Shown here: piece after piece, positions 55,628 through 63,710 of the stretch
Position numbering within the stretch: the stretch's first letter is position 1
Layout: the number at the start of each line of letters is the position of its first letter
NCBI GenBank assembly: GCA_963669285.2
Contig: CAXXSI010000028.1
Span: 62,001-126,000 of the forward strand
Direction: 5' to 3'
From: JAWKWH01 sp963669285
Lineage (GTDB): Bacteria > Pseudomonadota > Alphaproteobacteria > Rhizobiales > Rhizobiaceae
DNA: 64,000 nt
The notes under the pieces: model-generated
What the model was told of the DNA's origin: nothing
The model's database searches: none
Seen by the model: only the letters and a program-made list of their open reading frames with translations
Program-made: the position numbers and the translations under genes

Positions 55628-56239
55628 ATGAGCCGGGGCAGATCAACCCTCATCTGGTGTACCCTTGCAATCGCCATTGCAGTACCGATCGCCGCTGCGG
55701 CAGCGAGCCCGCTCATCGCCTGGCGACAGCCGGTCTACATTGCAGCCGGTTTCGCTGGGGTCGTCGCAATGGCACTTTTGCTCATACAGCCTCTGCTAGC
55801 GGGTGGATACTTACCAAACCATTCCCTCCGGCGCAGCCGGCAAATCCATCGCTGGGTTGGCGCTGCTTTGGTCGCGGCGGTCGTCATCCACGTTGCGGCT
55901 CTATGGATCACCAGTCCGCCGGATGTAATCGACGCCTTGCTGATTGCGTCACCAACACCATTTTCCGTCTGGGGAGTCATCGCTATGTGGGCAGTCTTCG
56001 CCGCCGCACTTCTAGCTGCTCTTCGGCGGCCCTTACGGCTTCGCGCGAAAACGTGGCGGATCTGCCATAAATCTCTCGTATCGGCGATTGTCATTGGAAG
56101 CGTGGTTCATGCCATGCTGATCGAGGGAACCATGGAAACCGTGTCGAAAGCTGCTCTTTGCGGACTGGTTTTGCTGGCTACAGCGAAGGTGGTGGTTAAC
56201 CTGCCTGCATGGGTCAAGCGAGAACGCCGAAGCAGTTGA
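55628..56239 (+). CDS. Ferric-reductase-like transmembrane protein
   Basis: 203 residues with about six helices. Family marks: RRSRQIHRWVGAALVAAVVIHVAALWI (two histidines about 14 residues apart), WRICHKSLVSAIVIGSVVHAMLIEGTME (again two histidines on neighbouring turns). This is the heme-binding pattern of the ferric reductase-like transmembrane domain (cytochrome b561/MsrQ/YedZ group). No flavin or NAD domain is attached. It may pass electrons to the periplasm for the two Tat proteins upstream; that is inferred from position. Confidence 0.85.
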   Translation: MSRGRSTLIWCTLAIAIAVPIAAAAASPLIAWRQPVYIAAGFAGVVAMALLLIQPLLAGGYLPNHSLRRSRQIHRWVGAALVAAVVIHVAALWITSPPDVIDALLIASPTPFSVWGVIAMWAVFAAALLAALRRPLRLRAKTWRICHKSLVSAIVIGSVVHAMLIEGTMETVSKAALCGLVLLATAKVVVNLPAWVKRERRSS

Positions 56240-56545
56240 AAATCGTCGAGTAAGGGATTGGTCAGATGTAAGCGTCAGCGCAGACCGCCGCCCAGTGCCT
56301 GAGATTTGTGCAGAACTGCCAAAACATGATGTCGCGTGTTGAACATTCAAGTGTTGAGTTTTCGGCAAAAAGTCCGCCGAGCCGACAGTGAAGCTTCGAT
56401 TTTCGAGTGTTGATCGGTGGGCGTTGCAGCGAATTGGCGCTTCGGGCCCAATTCAGACATTATTTCTTGGATGCAAATGTCTGCTCTCGCGGGATTTGAG
56501 CGGCTGTGTCTCGCTCTTGCCACCAATGTACACCCCGACCTGCGG
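56240..56545. other. Intergenic region with degenerate short repeat
   Basis: 306 bp between two convergent genes. On the minus strand a stretch near 56440-56360 reads MSELGPKRQFAA. This resembles the spurious peptide produced by a short dispersed repeat in many Hyphomicrobiales. No gene, terminator or tRNA is evident. Confidence 0.4.
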
Positions 56546-58036
56546 TCAGCCACGTGCGGTCATTTTCATTGTCATCTTGATGTCCGGACGCAACGTTCCC
56601 CTCCACACCGGTTTCGGCGGTGTGCTGCCAAGGGGTTGGAATTCAAACCTGTGAAGCAAACAGGCCAAGATGATAACTGCCTCTAGTTCGGCGAAATGCC
56701 TGCCGATGCAACTGCGTGGTCCGATGCCGAAAGGTATGTATCGGTTGGCGTTGCTGGCACCTTCACCATGGGCCAGAAAACGTTCCGGTCGAAATTGATC
56801 TGCCTGGCGCCAGAACCGCGGATCGCGATGCATGGCCCAGATGTTTGCAACGATGAACTCGCCCTTCTGAATGGCGTGGCCGCCAATGTTATCTGGCTCC
56901 AATGCAAACCGCGATATGGCCGGCAAGGTTGGATAAAGCCTCAGTGTTTCCCGCAAAGTTGCCAGCGTCAGCGGCAAACAGTCCGGCCAATGTTGCGGCG
57001 ATACCGACAGATGCGCTCCGGTGTCGATCTCCCGCCGAACCTGATCGAGAGCGCCGGGTGACTGCGACAAGAAGTGAATGGCCCAGCTGATGGCCAGCGT
57101 TGTTGACTCAAAAGCCGCACCCAACATGGTTGCCACATTGTCCAGGGCAACTCCGCGGGCGTCGCCTTTCACATCGTCCTGCACATATTGTCGACGATAG
57201 GCGTCAAGTAGGCTATCTGCAGTCGACATCTCTGATCCGCCGGCCAAGCGATTTTGATCGAACAGCTCTTCGACGCGCCGCCTGAACTTATGCTCCAAAC
57301 GCTTCAATGACCGTTTCAGAATTCTTGGAATACCGGGCGGCATTTGCCAAATATCCATCAAATCCAGGCTCATTCCGTACTCCATACACACGGATGTCAT
57401 TTCGATTGTCGAGCTGAATGACTCGTCACGGTCTGCGGAAAAGAGACAACGCATCGCACACTCGAACGAAATCTCTGAAATGAAGGCCATCAGCGATACC
57501 GTCTTGGACGGGTTGACACGTCCTGCGTGCTCGACAGCAACATTCACGAACGTGCTGGCGTAGTTTTCAAGATGTCGTGAAGCAAAGAACGGTTTTGCTG
57601 TCATTCTCGCCCGGTGCCAGTCATCGCCGTCAACGCTAGCGATGCTTCCGCCAAAATTGTTGGACAAGAGCAATTTACGAATCGGATCAATGCCGTATTT
57701 GGATTTGTTATCCACGAAGACATGCCGAACCAGCTGCGGATCATTTAGAAAGACCGCCGAAAGTCCGAACATTCGATTGCGAATGAACGGCATTCGGTAG
57801 TGGTCAAATGTCAGAAGATTAATGGGATTGTGGCGCAAGTGGAAAAGTGTCGTAAAGGGATTGGGTAGTTTGCGCCTGGGAGTTGGTGCTGCAGGAGTGA
57901 ACTGATGCTCTTTCGATGCAGATTTGATATTCCGCGACTTCTTTGACTGCACAGGCAATTCGCCGAGACCTCGCCCAATCGTCCCCGCCGCCCGTGGAGC
58001 AGAGTTCGCTCCCATCGGATATCCGCGATTTTTCAT
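56546..58036 (-). CDS. Cytochrome P450 (long form)
   Basis: 496 residues with an extra ~60-residue basic, proline-rich N-terminus (KSRNIKSASKEHQFTPAAPTPRRK) before the P450 core (TLFHLRHNPINLLTFDHYRMPFIRNRMFG). I-helix LGAAFESTTLAISWAIHFL, ExxR as RETLRLYPTLP, PERF, and FGIGPRSCIGRHFAELEA with heme ligand Cys443. It resembles CYP102/CYP4-like bacterial enzymes that hydroxylate fatty acids or terpenoids. It faces the ferric-reductase-like gene. No redox partner is encoded nearby; the ATG at 58036 has no strong site. Confidence 0.94.
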   Translation of the reverse strand: MKNRGYPMGANSAPRAAGTIGRGLGELPVQSKKSRNIKSASKEHQFTPAAPTPRRKLPNPFTTLFHLRHNPINLLTFDHYRMPFIRNRMFGLSAVFLNDPQLVRHVFVDNKSKYGIDPIRKLLLSNNFGGSIASVDGDDWHRARMTAKPFFASRHLENYASTFVNVAVEHAGRVNPSKTVSLMAFISEISFECAMRCLFSADRDESFSSTIEMTSVCMEYGMSLDLMDIWQMPPGIPRILKRSLKRLEHKFRRRVEELFDQNRLAGGSEMSTADSLLDAYRRQYVQDDVKGDARGVALDNVATMLGAAFESTTLAISWAIHFLSQSPGALDQVRREIDTGAHLSVSPQHWPDCLPLTLATLRETLRLYPTLPAISRFALEPDNIGGHAIQKGEFIVANIWAMHRDPRFWRQADQFRPERFLAHGEGASNANRYIPFGIGPRSCIGRHFAELEAVIILACLLHRFEFQPLGSTPPKPVWRGTLRPDIKMTMKMTARG

Positions 58037-58126
58037 TGGGTAATCTACCGTTTACGCTTTTCGAACGAAACCGATTTCAGGCGTGACTTATCCGAGAGGA
58101 AGGCAATGCCCAATTCCGTTGGCTGA

Positions 58127-58516
58127 TTAACGGCAGCTAACCTGCATTGTAGCGGGACCACACAATGAGTCACATTCGACCTTAATTCCGATAACCGTAA
58201 TATCGGGCAGGCCTACGGGTGGGGTTGAATAGCTCAACGTGGGTGCGGTTGATCCCAATACAGTCCATGGGTCATCCGGCCGAGGTTTGGACGCGATTGT
58301 GACAACAACCTGTCCCGGCCCTTGTGCCCAAGCCGAAAACACCCATGTTCCGGGACCCAATGTCCACCCATGCCTGACAATACCGTCGATGTTGTCGGTT
58401 TCGTAAGAGACGGCATCGGTGTTTGGACACAGGATCAAATCGGACTGTGCATACACCGTCGACGACATGCCCAGAAATAGAGGCAATACCAGCTGAGATA
58501 GATGCAGACTTCGCAT
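58127..58516 (-). CDS. Hypothetical secreted protein
   Basis: 129 residues from ATG 58516, preceded by GGAGGAC. Signal peptide MRSLHLSQLVLPLFLGMSSTVYAQ. Mature part has a beta-rich look (HGWTLGPGTWVFSAWAQGPGQVVVTIASKPRPDDPW) and cysteines in LCPNTD, ECDSLCGP and VSCR. No family recognised. It is the third gene of a minus-strand set of three secreted proteins (58127-59502). The gap to the second gene is only 35 bp. Confidence 0.72.
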   Translation of the reverse strand: MRSLHLSQLVLPLFLGMSSTVYAQSDLILCPNTDAVSYETDNIDGIVRHGWTLGPGTWVFSAWAQGPGQVVVTIASKPRPDDPWTVLGSTAPTLSYSTPPVGLPDITVIGIKVECDSLCGPATMQVSCR

Positions 58517-58551
58517 GCTTGTCCTCCGAGCGACGCTTTCAATCTCTTCGG

Positions 58552-59148
58552 CTAATTCCATGCCCTGTAGGTAAGCGACGCGTAGCCGACCCAACCACAA
58601 AAGTTGTATCCGCAAACGCCTGCCCACGGTGTATAGCCGCTTTCGGTCTTGAGGCTTATGAGATCAACGGGCGTGCCGTTAGCGATTTCTCCCAGCTGGC
58701 GCGATCCGAATATCGGCAGGTCATTTACATGGATGGCGGAGTACGAGCTATTCACTACCATCGGTATTATTACCGGCGGGACATAGTAACCTCCGCCCAG
58801 ATGCTGGCTTCGATTCAAAATCTCGTTTTCATTAATGAATCCCGATAAGCTTTCAGAAGCTATCTCGTAGAAATGTCGTTGTGTTGGGTGATTGGGATCG
58901 CCGTTCATTGCGTTCCCAAGCTCACTTAGATTGATAACCCTGTTCTGCTCTTCGCCCGGTTGTTCTGTTTGATTGTTGAAATCCGGCAATCCGTCATCGC
59001 AGGTACAGACCTCAGGTGTGTCAGTACAAATTGGATGATCCGGTTGGCCGAGGTACATGCAAACAGCCAATGCTTCGTGCTGTAGAGGCAAAAAGTATGA
59101 ACCAACGGCTAAGCTGAGCAATAATGATATACGACCAGATCCGCCCAC
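58552..59148 (-). CDS. Hypothetical secreted protein with SH3-like end
   Basis: 198 residues. MGGSGRISLLLSLAVGSYFLPLQHEALA is a signal peptide. Acidic, Asn-rich mature region with cysteines (ICTDTPEVCTCDDGLPD) and a glycine/proline stretch (HLGGGYYVPPVIIP). The end (LGEIANGTPVDLIS... GYTPWAGVCGYNFCGWVGYASL) matches the pattern of a bacterial SH3 domain, with the NGTPV and GWVGYA turns. SH3b domains often bind cell-wall peptides. Middle gene of the three-gene secreted cluster. Confidence 0.72.
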   Translation of the reverse strand: MGGSGRISLLLSLAVGSYFLPLQHEALAVCMYLGQPDHPICTDTPEVCTCDDGLPDFNNQTEQPGEEQNRVINLSELGNAMNGDPNHPTQRHFYEIASESLSGFINENEILNRSQHLGGGYYVPPVIIPMVVNSSYSAIHVNDLPIFGSRQLGEIANGTPVDLISLKTESGYTPWAGVCGYNFCGWVGYASLTYRAWN

Positions 59149-59166
59149 GGGGTTATCCCTCCCAAA

Positions 59167-59502
59167 TTACTGACAGGATGGGTTTCCTCCGCACAGAGCC
59201 GCACAATTGACGACTCCGTTTGCAACATCTGGAGAGAAATTACCCGCCCAGTTGTGCCAGCGGCAGAGTGTTCTGAGGGCGTTTGCGTTGTCTCGATAGG
59301 TCTGCGACGCGCGCCGCCAACCCGCCGCGTAGTTCGGCGAACCCACCGGTGCGTATCCAAGGCCTGCAACGCCTATTGTGCAGGGTGTCGTATTGCAGTT
59401 CTTGTAAACAGCAGATTGTGCAGAAGCGGTATTGGCACCCAGAAATGAAACGCCAAGTGCAAGGACTCCTGCTTGCACGGTTGCGGTTACGATTTTCATC
59501 AT
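59167..59502 (-). CDS. Hypothetical secreted protein
   Basis: 111 residues. The first of two consecutive ATGs is placed 6 bases after GGAGGTAA, a very strong site. Signal MMKIVTATVQAGVLALGVSFLGANTASA. The mature part has CNTTPCTIG, RTLCRWHNWAG, VVNCAALCGGNPSCQ: seven cysteines, and no known family. First gene after the shared promoter region with the histidine kinase. Likely abundant and disulphide-bonded. Confidence 0.75.
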   Translation of the reverse strand: MMKIVTATVQAGVLALGVSFLGANTASAQSAVYKNCNTTPCTIGVAGLGYAPVGSPNYAAGWRRASQTYRDNANALRTLCRWHNWAGNFSPDVANGVVNCAALCGGNPSCQ

Positions 59503-59561
59503 TTGAAATTACCTCCCAAACCATCTGCTGAGATAATTCCTGAGAACGGGGCGTTGTGAAA

Positions 59562-59599
59562 TACGCACGCTTGCGTAATCGGATAGGTAACGATGCGTA
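59562..59599. promoter_or_regulatory. Cluster of TGCGTA/TACGCA elements in the divergent promoter
   Basis: TACGCA (59562-59567), CGCT, TGCGTA (59572-59577) form a perfect inverted repeat. A third copy, TGCGTA, at 59594-59599 lies exactly 22 bp (two helical turns) from the second. They sit between the start codons of the secreted-protein cluster (59502) and the histidine kinase (59637). Candidate binding sites for the LuxR-type regulator encoded at 61583; inferred. Confidence 0.5.
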
Positions 59600-59636
59600 C
59601 TTCCCGGCAGAGATCCTGTGCTAAGGTTTTCCTTAA

Positions 59637-61586
59637 ATGAGAGAGGTCCTGTTGGTTTGTGTCAGCTTGAAAAGTGCAGTGGCACCCAATTATCCCAGGT
59701 TACGGACGGCGGTCATCTTGGTCTGCCTGCTCTGCCTGTTTGCGGCAACGGCGTGCTCGCGCAGCCAAATCAATGACAACAAACCGGCAAATAGCGAACC
59801 TTTGGTGTTTCGAACAACTCAATGCGTCTCACAGTCGGTTCAATTGGCCGATGTGGTTTCTCCAAAGGGCTCGCGCCTTTTCTTCAAAGACAAACAGACA
59901 TGGTTCAAAACAGAATATGGTTGCCCAGCAATTTGGCTGGCATTTGGCCAGGTTGACCGCGCTGGTGTCATCGACTTTGGCACACTGGTCGACAAGGTCA
60001 CGTTATTCGTGGTCGACGATCGAAATGGCGAATTGGTCTGGATGTCTGCGGCCGGCGATCAACTGGCCGCGAATGGTCGCGACCTTCAGGCAGTGCATAT
60101 CGCATTTCCCATAGAACAACATTCTCCGACAAGAGAGATCTACGCCAAAATTGAGCACGCAAGCCAACTGCGCATTCAGCCGAGGTTGTTGGATCAGCAG
60201 GAATTTGAGCGCAGAGAGAAGGACGCACTGATCGTTCATGCCTGGACAATTGGAGCAGCCTCCGTAATGGCGCTATTCAATCTGTGCTTGGGATTGGCGC
60301 TGAGAAAAAGCCTATTTGTTTACTATGCGGCCTTCGTGGCCTCGCTGATGCTTGCCAACACCACTTATACCGGGCTGGGTGCCGCGTATTTATGGCCATC
60401 CTACGCACAAACCACGAATACCGTCCGTGAAGCATCCATGGTCTGTAACCTCGTTTTTGCCGGTGCGATGTTTGCCGTCTTTTTGGAGAGCTGCGGTGCA
60501 AAACGGGCCATCCGGATCGGAATACTCTACCCGTCGCTGTCAATCATTCCAGTTAGCATGGTTTGGTGGGTGCTGGACGAGTGGCTGGCTCACAACATCA
60601 TCTCTGCCTGGGTCGGACTGGCCATATTGTCATTCATAGTGACCATTGTGCATTTGTCATTTCGCCGTTTTGCCCCACCAAGATTGCTGTTGCCGCCCTT
60701 ATTTTTGATCTGTCTGCCGGTGTTTCTGGCTTTGTTTGTGCCAAAGAATTCCGCTGACGAACTTGCGATCGGTTTGTTCTCAATTCGCTATGTTCTTCCG
60801 GTCGACCACTATTTTGAAGTCATCATGTTCCTGGACGCTCTCCTGTTCTCTCTGCTCTTTGCCTATCGAATCCGCATTGTCGAAAGCGAGGCACTTAGAG
60901 TTTCGGATGAAATGCGCGCGCTGCAGCAGTCGATCAGTCAGCGTATTATCAATACGATCGATGGTGAGCGAAGACGTATTGCAGCTGATTTGCATGACAC
61001 AGCCGGACAGGGATTGCTGGCCATTGCCGCTAAGCTGACGCACTTTATGAGGGACGGCAAGCTCTCCTCAAAGCAGAAGTCGATGATCGAACAAACGGCC
61101 GATTACTCGCGGGGTGTCGTCAACGATATCCGTCGCATCTCTCACGATCTCCATCCAGCGATTCTCGATCACATCGGCTGGGGTGCGGCAATACAGGATT
61201 TGTACGAGAACCTGTCCGAAAATTCAGATATCGACGCGCAAGTCGAAATCCGCGTTGCTGACGAGGTCCTGGACGATCTTCAGAAAATGCACCTGTTCCG
61301 TATTACCCAGGAAATTGTCTCAAACGCCGCGAAGCATTCAGAATCAAGAAGCCACAAGGCGAAGTTTTACATTGCTGATCAGATGCTAATTGCCGAGTAT
61401 TTCGAGGATGCGAAATTCGACATAGTTCAATCGAATGAGCGTCTGAATCACTCGCTCGGCTATTTCATTATTGATCAGCGCGTCCGCTCTTTGAAAGGAA
61501 AATGGCAGAAAACCGACCAGAACGGACAGACAAAAATCGTGGTCGAAGTGCCCGTTGGCAGCGAAAATCGTGAGGAAATCTCGTGA
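59637..61586 (+). CDS. 7TMR-DISM sensor histidine kinase (HisKA_3 type)
   Basis: 649 residues. A lipobox-like leader (LLCLFAATAC) precedes a ~150-residue periplasmic domain (7TMR-DISMED2-like), then seven helices (about 200-420). A HisKA_3 domain follows, with His453 in RRRIAADLHDTAGQGLLAI and RRISHDLHPAILDHIGW, then an HATPase region with N-box EIVSNAAKHS. The ATP lid is altered: where DxGxG is expected there is YFEDAKFDIVQSN, with no glycines, so catalysis may be weak. 7TMR-DISM receptors often sense carbohydrates. Its stop overlaps the response regulator start by 4 bp (GTGA). Confidence 0.9.
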   Translation: MREVLLVCVSLKSAVAPNYPRLRTAVILVCLLCLFAATACSRSQINDNKPANSEPLVFRTTQCVSQSVQLADVVSPKGSRLFFKDKQTWFKTEYGCPAIWLAFGQVDRAGVIDFGTLVDKVTLFVVDDRNGELVWMSAAGDQLAANGRDLQAVHIAFPIEQHSPTREIYAKIEHASQLRIQPRLLDQQEFERREKDALIVHAWTIGAASVMALFNLCLGLALRKSLFVYYAAFVASLMLANTTYTGLGAAYLWPSYAQTTNTVREASMVCNLVFAGAMFAVFLESCGAKRAIRIGILYPSLSIIPVSMVWWVLDEWLAHNIISAWVGLAILSFIVTIVHLSFRRFAPPRLLLPPLFLICLPVFLALFVPKNSADELAIGLFSIRYVLPVDHYFEVIMFLDALLFSLLFAYRIRIVESEALRVSDEMRALQQSISQRIINTIDGERRRIAADLHDTAGQGLLAIAAKLTHFMRDGKLSSKQKSMIEQTADYSRGVVNDIRRISHDLHPAILDHIGWGAAIQDLYENLSENSDIDAQVEIRVADEVLDDLQKMHLFRITQEIVSNAAKHSESRSHKAKFYIADQMLIAEYFEDAKFDIVQSNERLNHSLGYFIIDQRVRSLKGKWQKTDQNGQTKIVVEVPVGSENREEIS

Positions 61587-62230
61587 ACAAAGTGATGATT
61601 GCGGACGATCACCCGATATTTCGCGCCGGATTGAGGCAAATCGTCGAAGCAGAAGGTTATCAGGTCGTGGCCGAAGCGGGAGATGGAGAATCGTGCATCA
61701 ACAGCGCAATCATGTGCGAACCCGATGTCGTCATCGTCGACCTCGCTATGCCCGGTATGAATGGGTACCAGACCATCGGATGGATGTCGGAGAACTTGCC
61801 CGATACGGTGTGCGTTGTTGTTTCGATGTACTCCTCAAGGATCTTCGCGGAGAAAGCCAAGTCGGCGGGCGCCAGAGCATTCGTCGCCAAAGAAGACGCT
61901 GCCACCGAAATACGAAACGCACTGCTGACACCCAAGGGAGTATTCTACCTTAGCGCATCAGTCGGGCGAGGTGCTGCGAGCGTGCCCAATCTCGAGACAA
62001 GCGAGAGCGAGCAGCATAATCTCCAGCTTCTCACCCCAACAGAAGCGACTGTTCTGCAATTGGTTGGAAAATCTATGAGCAGCAAGGAAATTGCAGAAGA
62101 ACTGGGGATCAGTCATCGCACGGTACACACCCACCGCCGACGAATTAGCGAGAAGCTAGGCCTTCGAGGCCCCAACAATTTGCTCAAGTTCGCACTTCAA
62201 AACAACACAAACGAGGACACGTCCGGCTGA
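61583..62230 (+). CDS. LuxR/NarL-type response regulator
   Basis: 215 residues from a GTG overlapping the kinase stop. Receiver domain with acidic pocket Asp8-Asp9, phospho-acceptor Asp53 (VIVDLAMPG), Ser81 at the switch (VVVSMYSS) and Lys103 (FVAKED). C-terminal LuxR HTH: LTPTEATVLQLVGKSMSSKEIAEELGISHRTVHTHRRRISEKLGLRG. It is the output of the kinase encoded just upstream. The TGCGTA set in front of the kinase gene is a plausible binding site, with the three secreted proteins as likely targets. Confidence 0.95.
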   Translation: MNKVMIADDHPIFRAGLRQIVEAEGYQVVAEAGDGESCINSAIMCEPDVVIVDLAMPGMNGYQTIGWMSENLPDTVCVVVSMYSSRIFAEKAKSAGARAFVAKEDAATEIRNALLTPKGVFYLSASVGRGAASVPNLETSESEQHNLQLLTPTEATVLQLVGKSMSSKEIAEELGISHRTVHTHRRRISEKLGLRGPNNLLKFALQNNTNEDTSG

Positions 62231-62706
62231 AATTGGCACGATCTGCAGTTCAATACGACGATCTTGCCGCCTCTGTCGACGAGGACACTTCAAATGTCGT
62301 TATCACATTTGGAAAGCGCATCCACATTCAGGGCAGCTTACAAAACTACCCGCACTGCGCGGCTTGATATGAAAAGCTGTTAGCGGGTGTCTGCTTTGGC
62401 ACCGGCAGCGTATCGTGATGGGATAAGAACCGAAAAATACTCAACTCACGAACCATGCTGGTTCGGTCTTGAAGCCGACGTTCATTGAAAGTCAGCGTTA
62501 TCCGCTGACCGGCCCCTCACACTACCTCATATGGACGCCTGGAGCCGATGCGAGACATCCGATCTCAAATAAGCCGACGGTATTCTCGGCCCTTAGCGGA
62601 CTTTGGTATCATGGATCAGAGCTGCGGCCCGGCTTCGTCAGACCGGTCAATCGTGGGAAATCACGGCGTTTCCTTCCAGTTCTGTTTCTCAGGCGCGGAT
62701 TTGCCC
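62231..62706. other. 476-bp gene-poor region with short repeats
   Basis: No credible gene. Two inverted repeats are visible: CAAATGT / ACATTTG with a 7-base loop (about 62292-62312) and GTCAGCG / CGCTGAC with a 5-base loop (62491-62509). No T run follows either, so they are not standard terminators. The rest resembles a mosaic of short dispersed repeats (GTTCATTGAAAG, AGCGGACTTTGG). Confidence 0.45.
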
Positions 62707-63207
62707 TCACCGGTCCGGTACCGTGCCGTCCAGTGGCGCGAAGTCGACACCGAAAAGGTCTCCCACTCCAAAGTAAGTGACTTGGTTGCCTAACTCCGGA
62801 TCGCGCCAGTGTACGATATGACTTTCGCCGTCCTCGAGTAATTTAACGGTGACATCATCCGGGTTTGGCTGGCCGTATTGGTCTTCGAGGAACACGTAAA
62901 GGTCGCCCCCTTGATTCGATTTCCGCAGCATCAGCGAGATGCCCACAAGCTGCCGAGTATCCGGCGTAAATTGAAACACGACATCGCAGGGAATATCGCT
63001 CAGCAGCGTTCGGGATTTCACTGCAATGATCAAGCCCTTCGCGGTCTCTTTTGGCTCGGCCAGCAACTCGGCTTTACCTTCGGAATTTTCCACGACCTCC
63101 TCTGGCGTTGCTCCCCATTCGGCATAACGCCAACCGGCAAACGCCCCGAACGGCGTCAGCACTGTCGCAATCAGTGCGACGGCGATTGTCAGCGGAATTC
63201 GTCGCAT
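62707..63207 (-). CDS. Hypothetical exported protein
   Basis: 166 residues. MRRIPLTIAVALIATVLTPFGAFA is a Sec signal. The mature part begins GWRYAEWGATPEEVVENSEGKAELLAEPK, a pattern of small periplasmic proteins (a tryptophan-containing WxxTPEEV helix) and ends with a beta-rich FQFTPDTRQLVGISLMLRKS... YLxDQYGQPN. Function unknown. Its ATG lies inside the 3' end of the preceding coiled-coil gene (19-bp overlap), so the two are co-translated. Confidence 0.8.
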   Translation of the reverse strand: MRRIPLTIAVALIATVLTPFGAFAGWRYAEWGATPEEVVENSEGKAELLAEPKETAKGLIIAVKSRTLLSDIPCDVVFQFTPDTRQLVGISLMLRKSNQGGDLYVFLEDQYGQPNPDDVTVKLLEDGESHIVHWRDPELGNQVTYFGVGDLFGVDFAPLDGTVPDR

Positions 63208-63683
63208 TCGTCGTGATCTGCTCTGTCGGTTTCACAATAGTCCTGTTGCTCCAGCAGGCACTTGTCCAGCTTTTCCATGTTCTTGGACCTGCCGACCAGG
63301 TTCTCAATTGTCGCTTCCAGTAATCCTACCCGCTCCGTCGGCGGATTCGATGTCCGAAGGAGCTCGTCTTTCTCAGAGCGCAGCTTGTCAATTAGTTCGT
63401 CGATATCCTGCCTCTCGATCTCGTTCTGGGTGATCTTGATTTCGAACTCGAGCTCGCATTTGTCACGTTTTAGCGTAGACACCCTTGCGTAGTTCTCTTC
63501 CAGTTCCTCCTTCAATTCTTCGATCTGTTTTTCGGCCTGCGCATATTTCGACTCAAGCCACGTATAGACGCCGAATGCTACGCCGATCACCGCGGCAAGG
63601 GCAGTTATGACGCCGCCCATTGCCTTGAGGTCGTTCAGAAACGTGCGCAACCTGTTCGGTGTATTGCCGCTTGTTTCGGTCAT
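63189..63683 (-). CDS. Hypothetical membrane-anchored coiled-coil protein
   Basis: 164 residues. One helix (GGVITALAAVIGVAFGVYTWL, about 22-43) is followed by a long charged coiled coil (QAEKQIEELKEELEENYARVSTLKRDKCELEFEIKITQNEIERQ) and a short Cys-bearing end (KCLLEQQDYCETD). It may tether or space a partner at the membrane. It is upstream of, and overlaps, the exported-protein gene 62707-63207. Confidence 0.75.
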   Translation of the reverse strand: MTETSGNTPNRLRTFLNDLKAMGGVITALAAVIGVAFGVYTWLESKYAQAEKQIEELKEELEENYARVSTLKRDKCELEFEIKITQNEIERQDIDELIDKLRSEKDELLRTSNPPTERVGLLEATIENLVGRSKNMEKLDKCLLEQQDYCETDRADHDECDEFR

Positions 63684-63710
63684 CTCGTTTTCGTTTCTCC
63701 GATTGTGCGT

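Noticed and set aside
62469..62780. 103-codon plus-strand frame between the response regulator and the exported-protein gene
   Set aside because: Runs into the antisense of a gene with a clear signal peptide and consists largely of short-repeat sequence.
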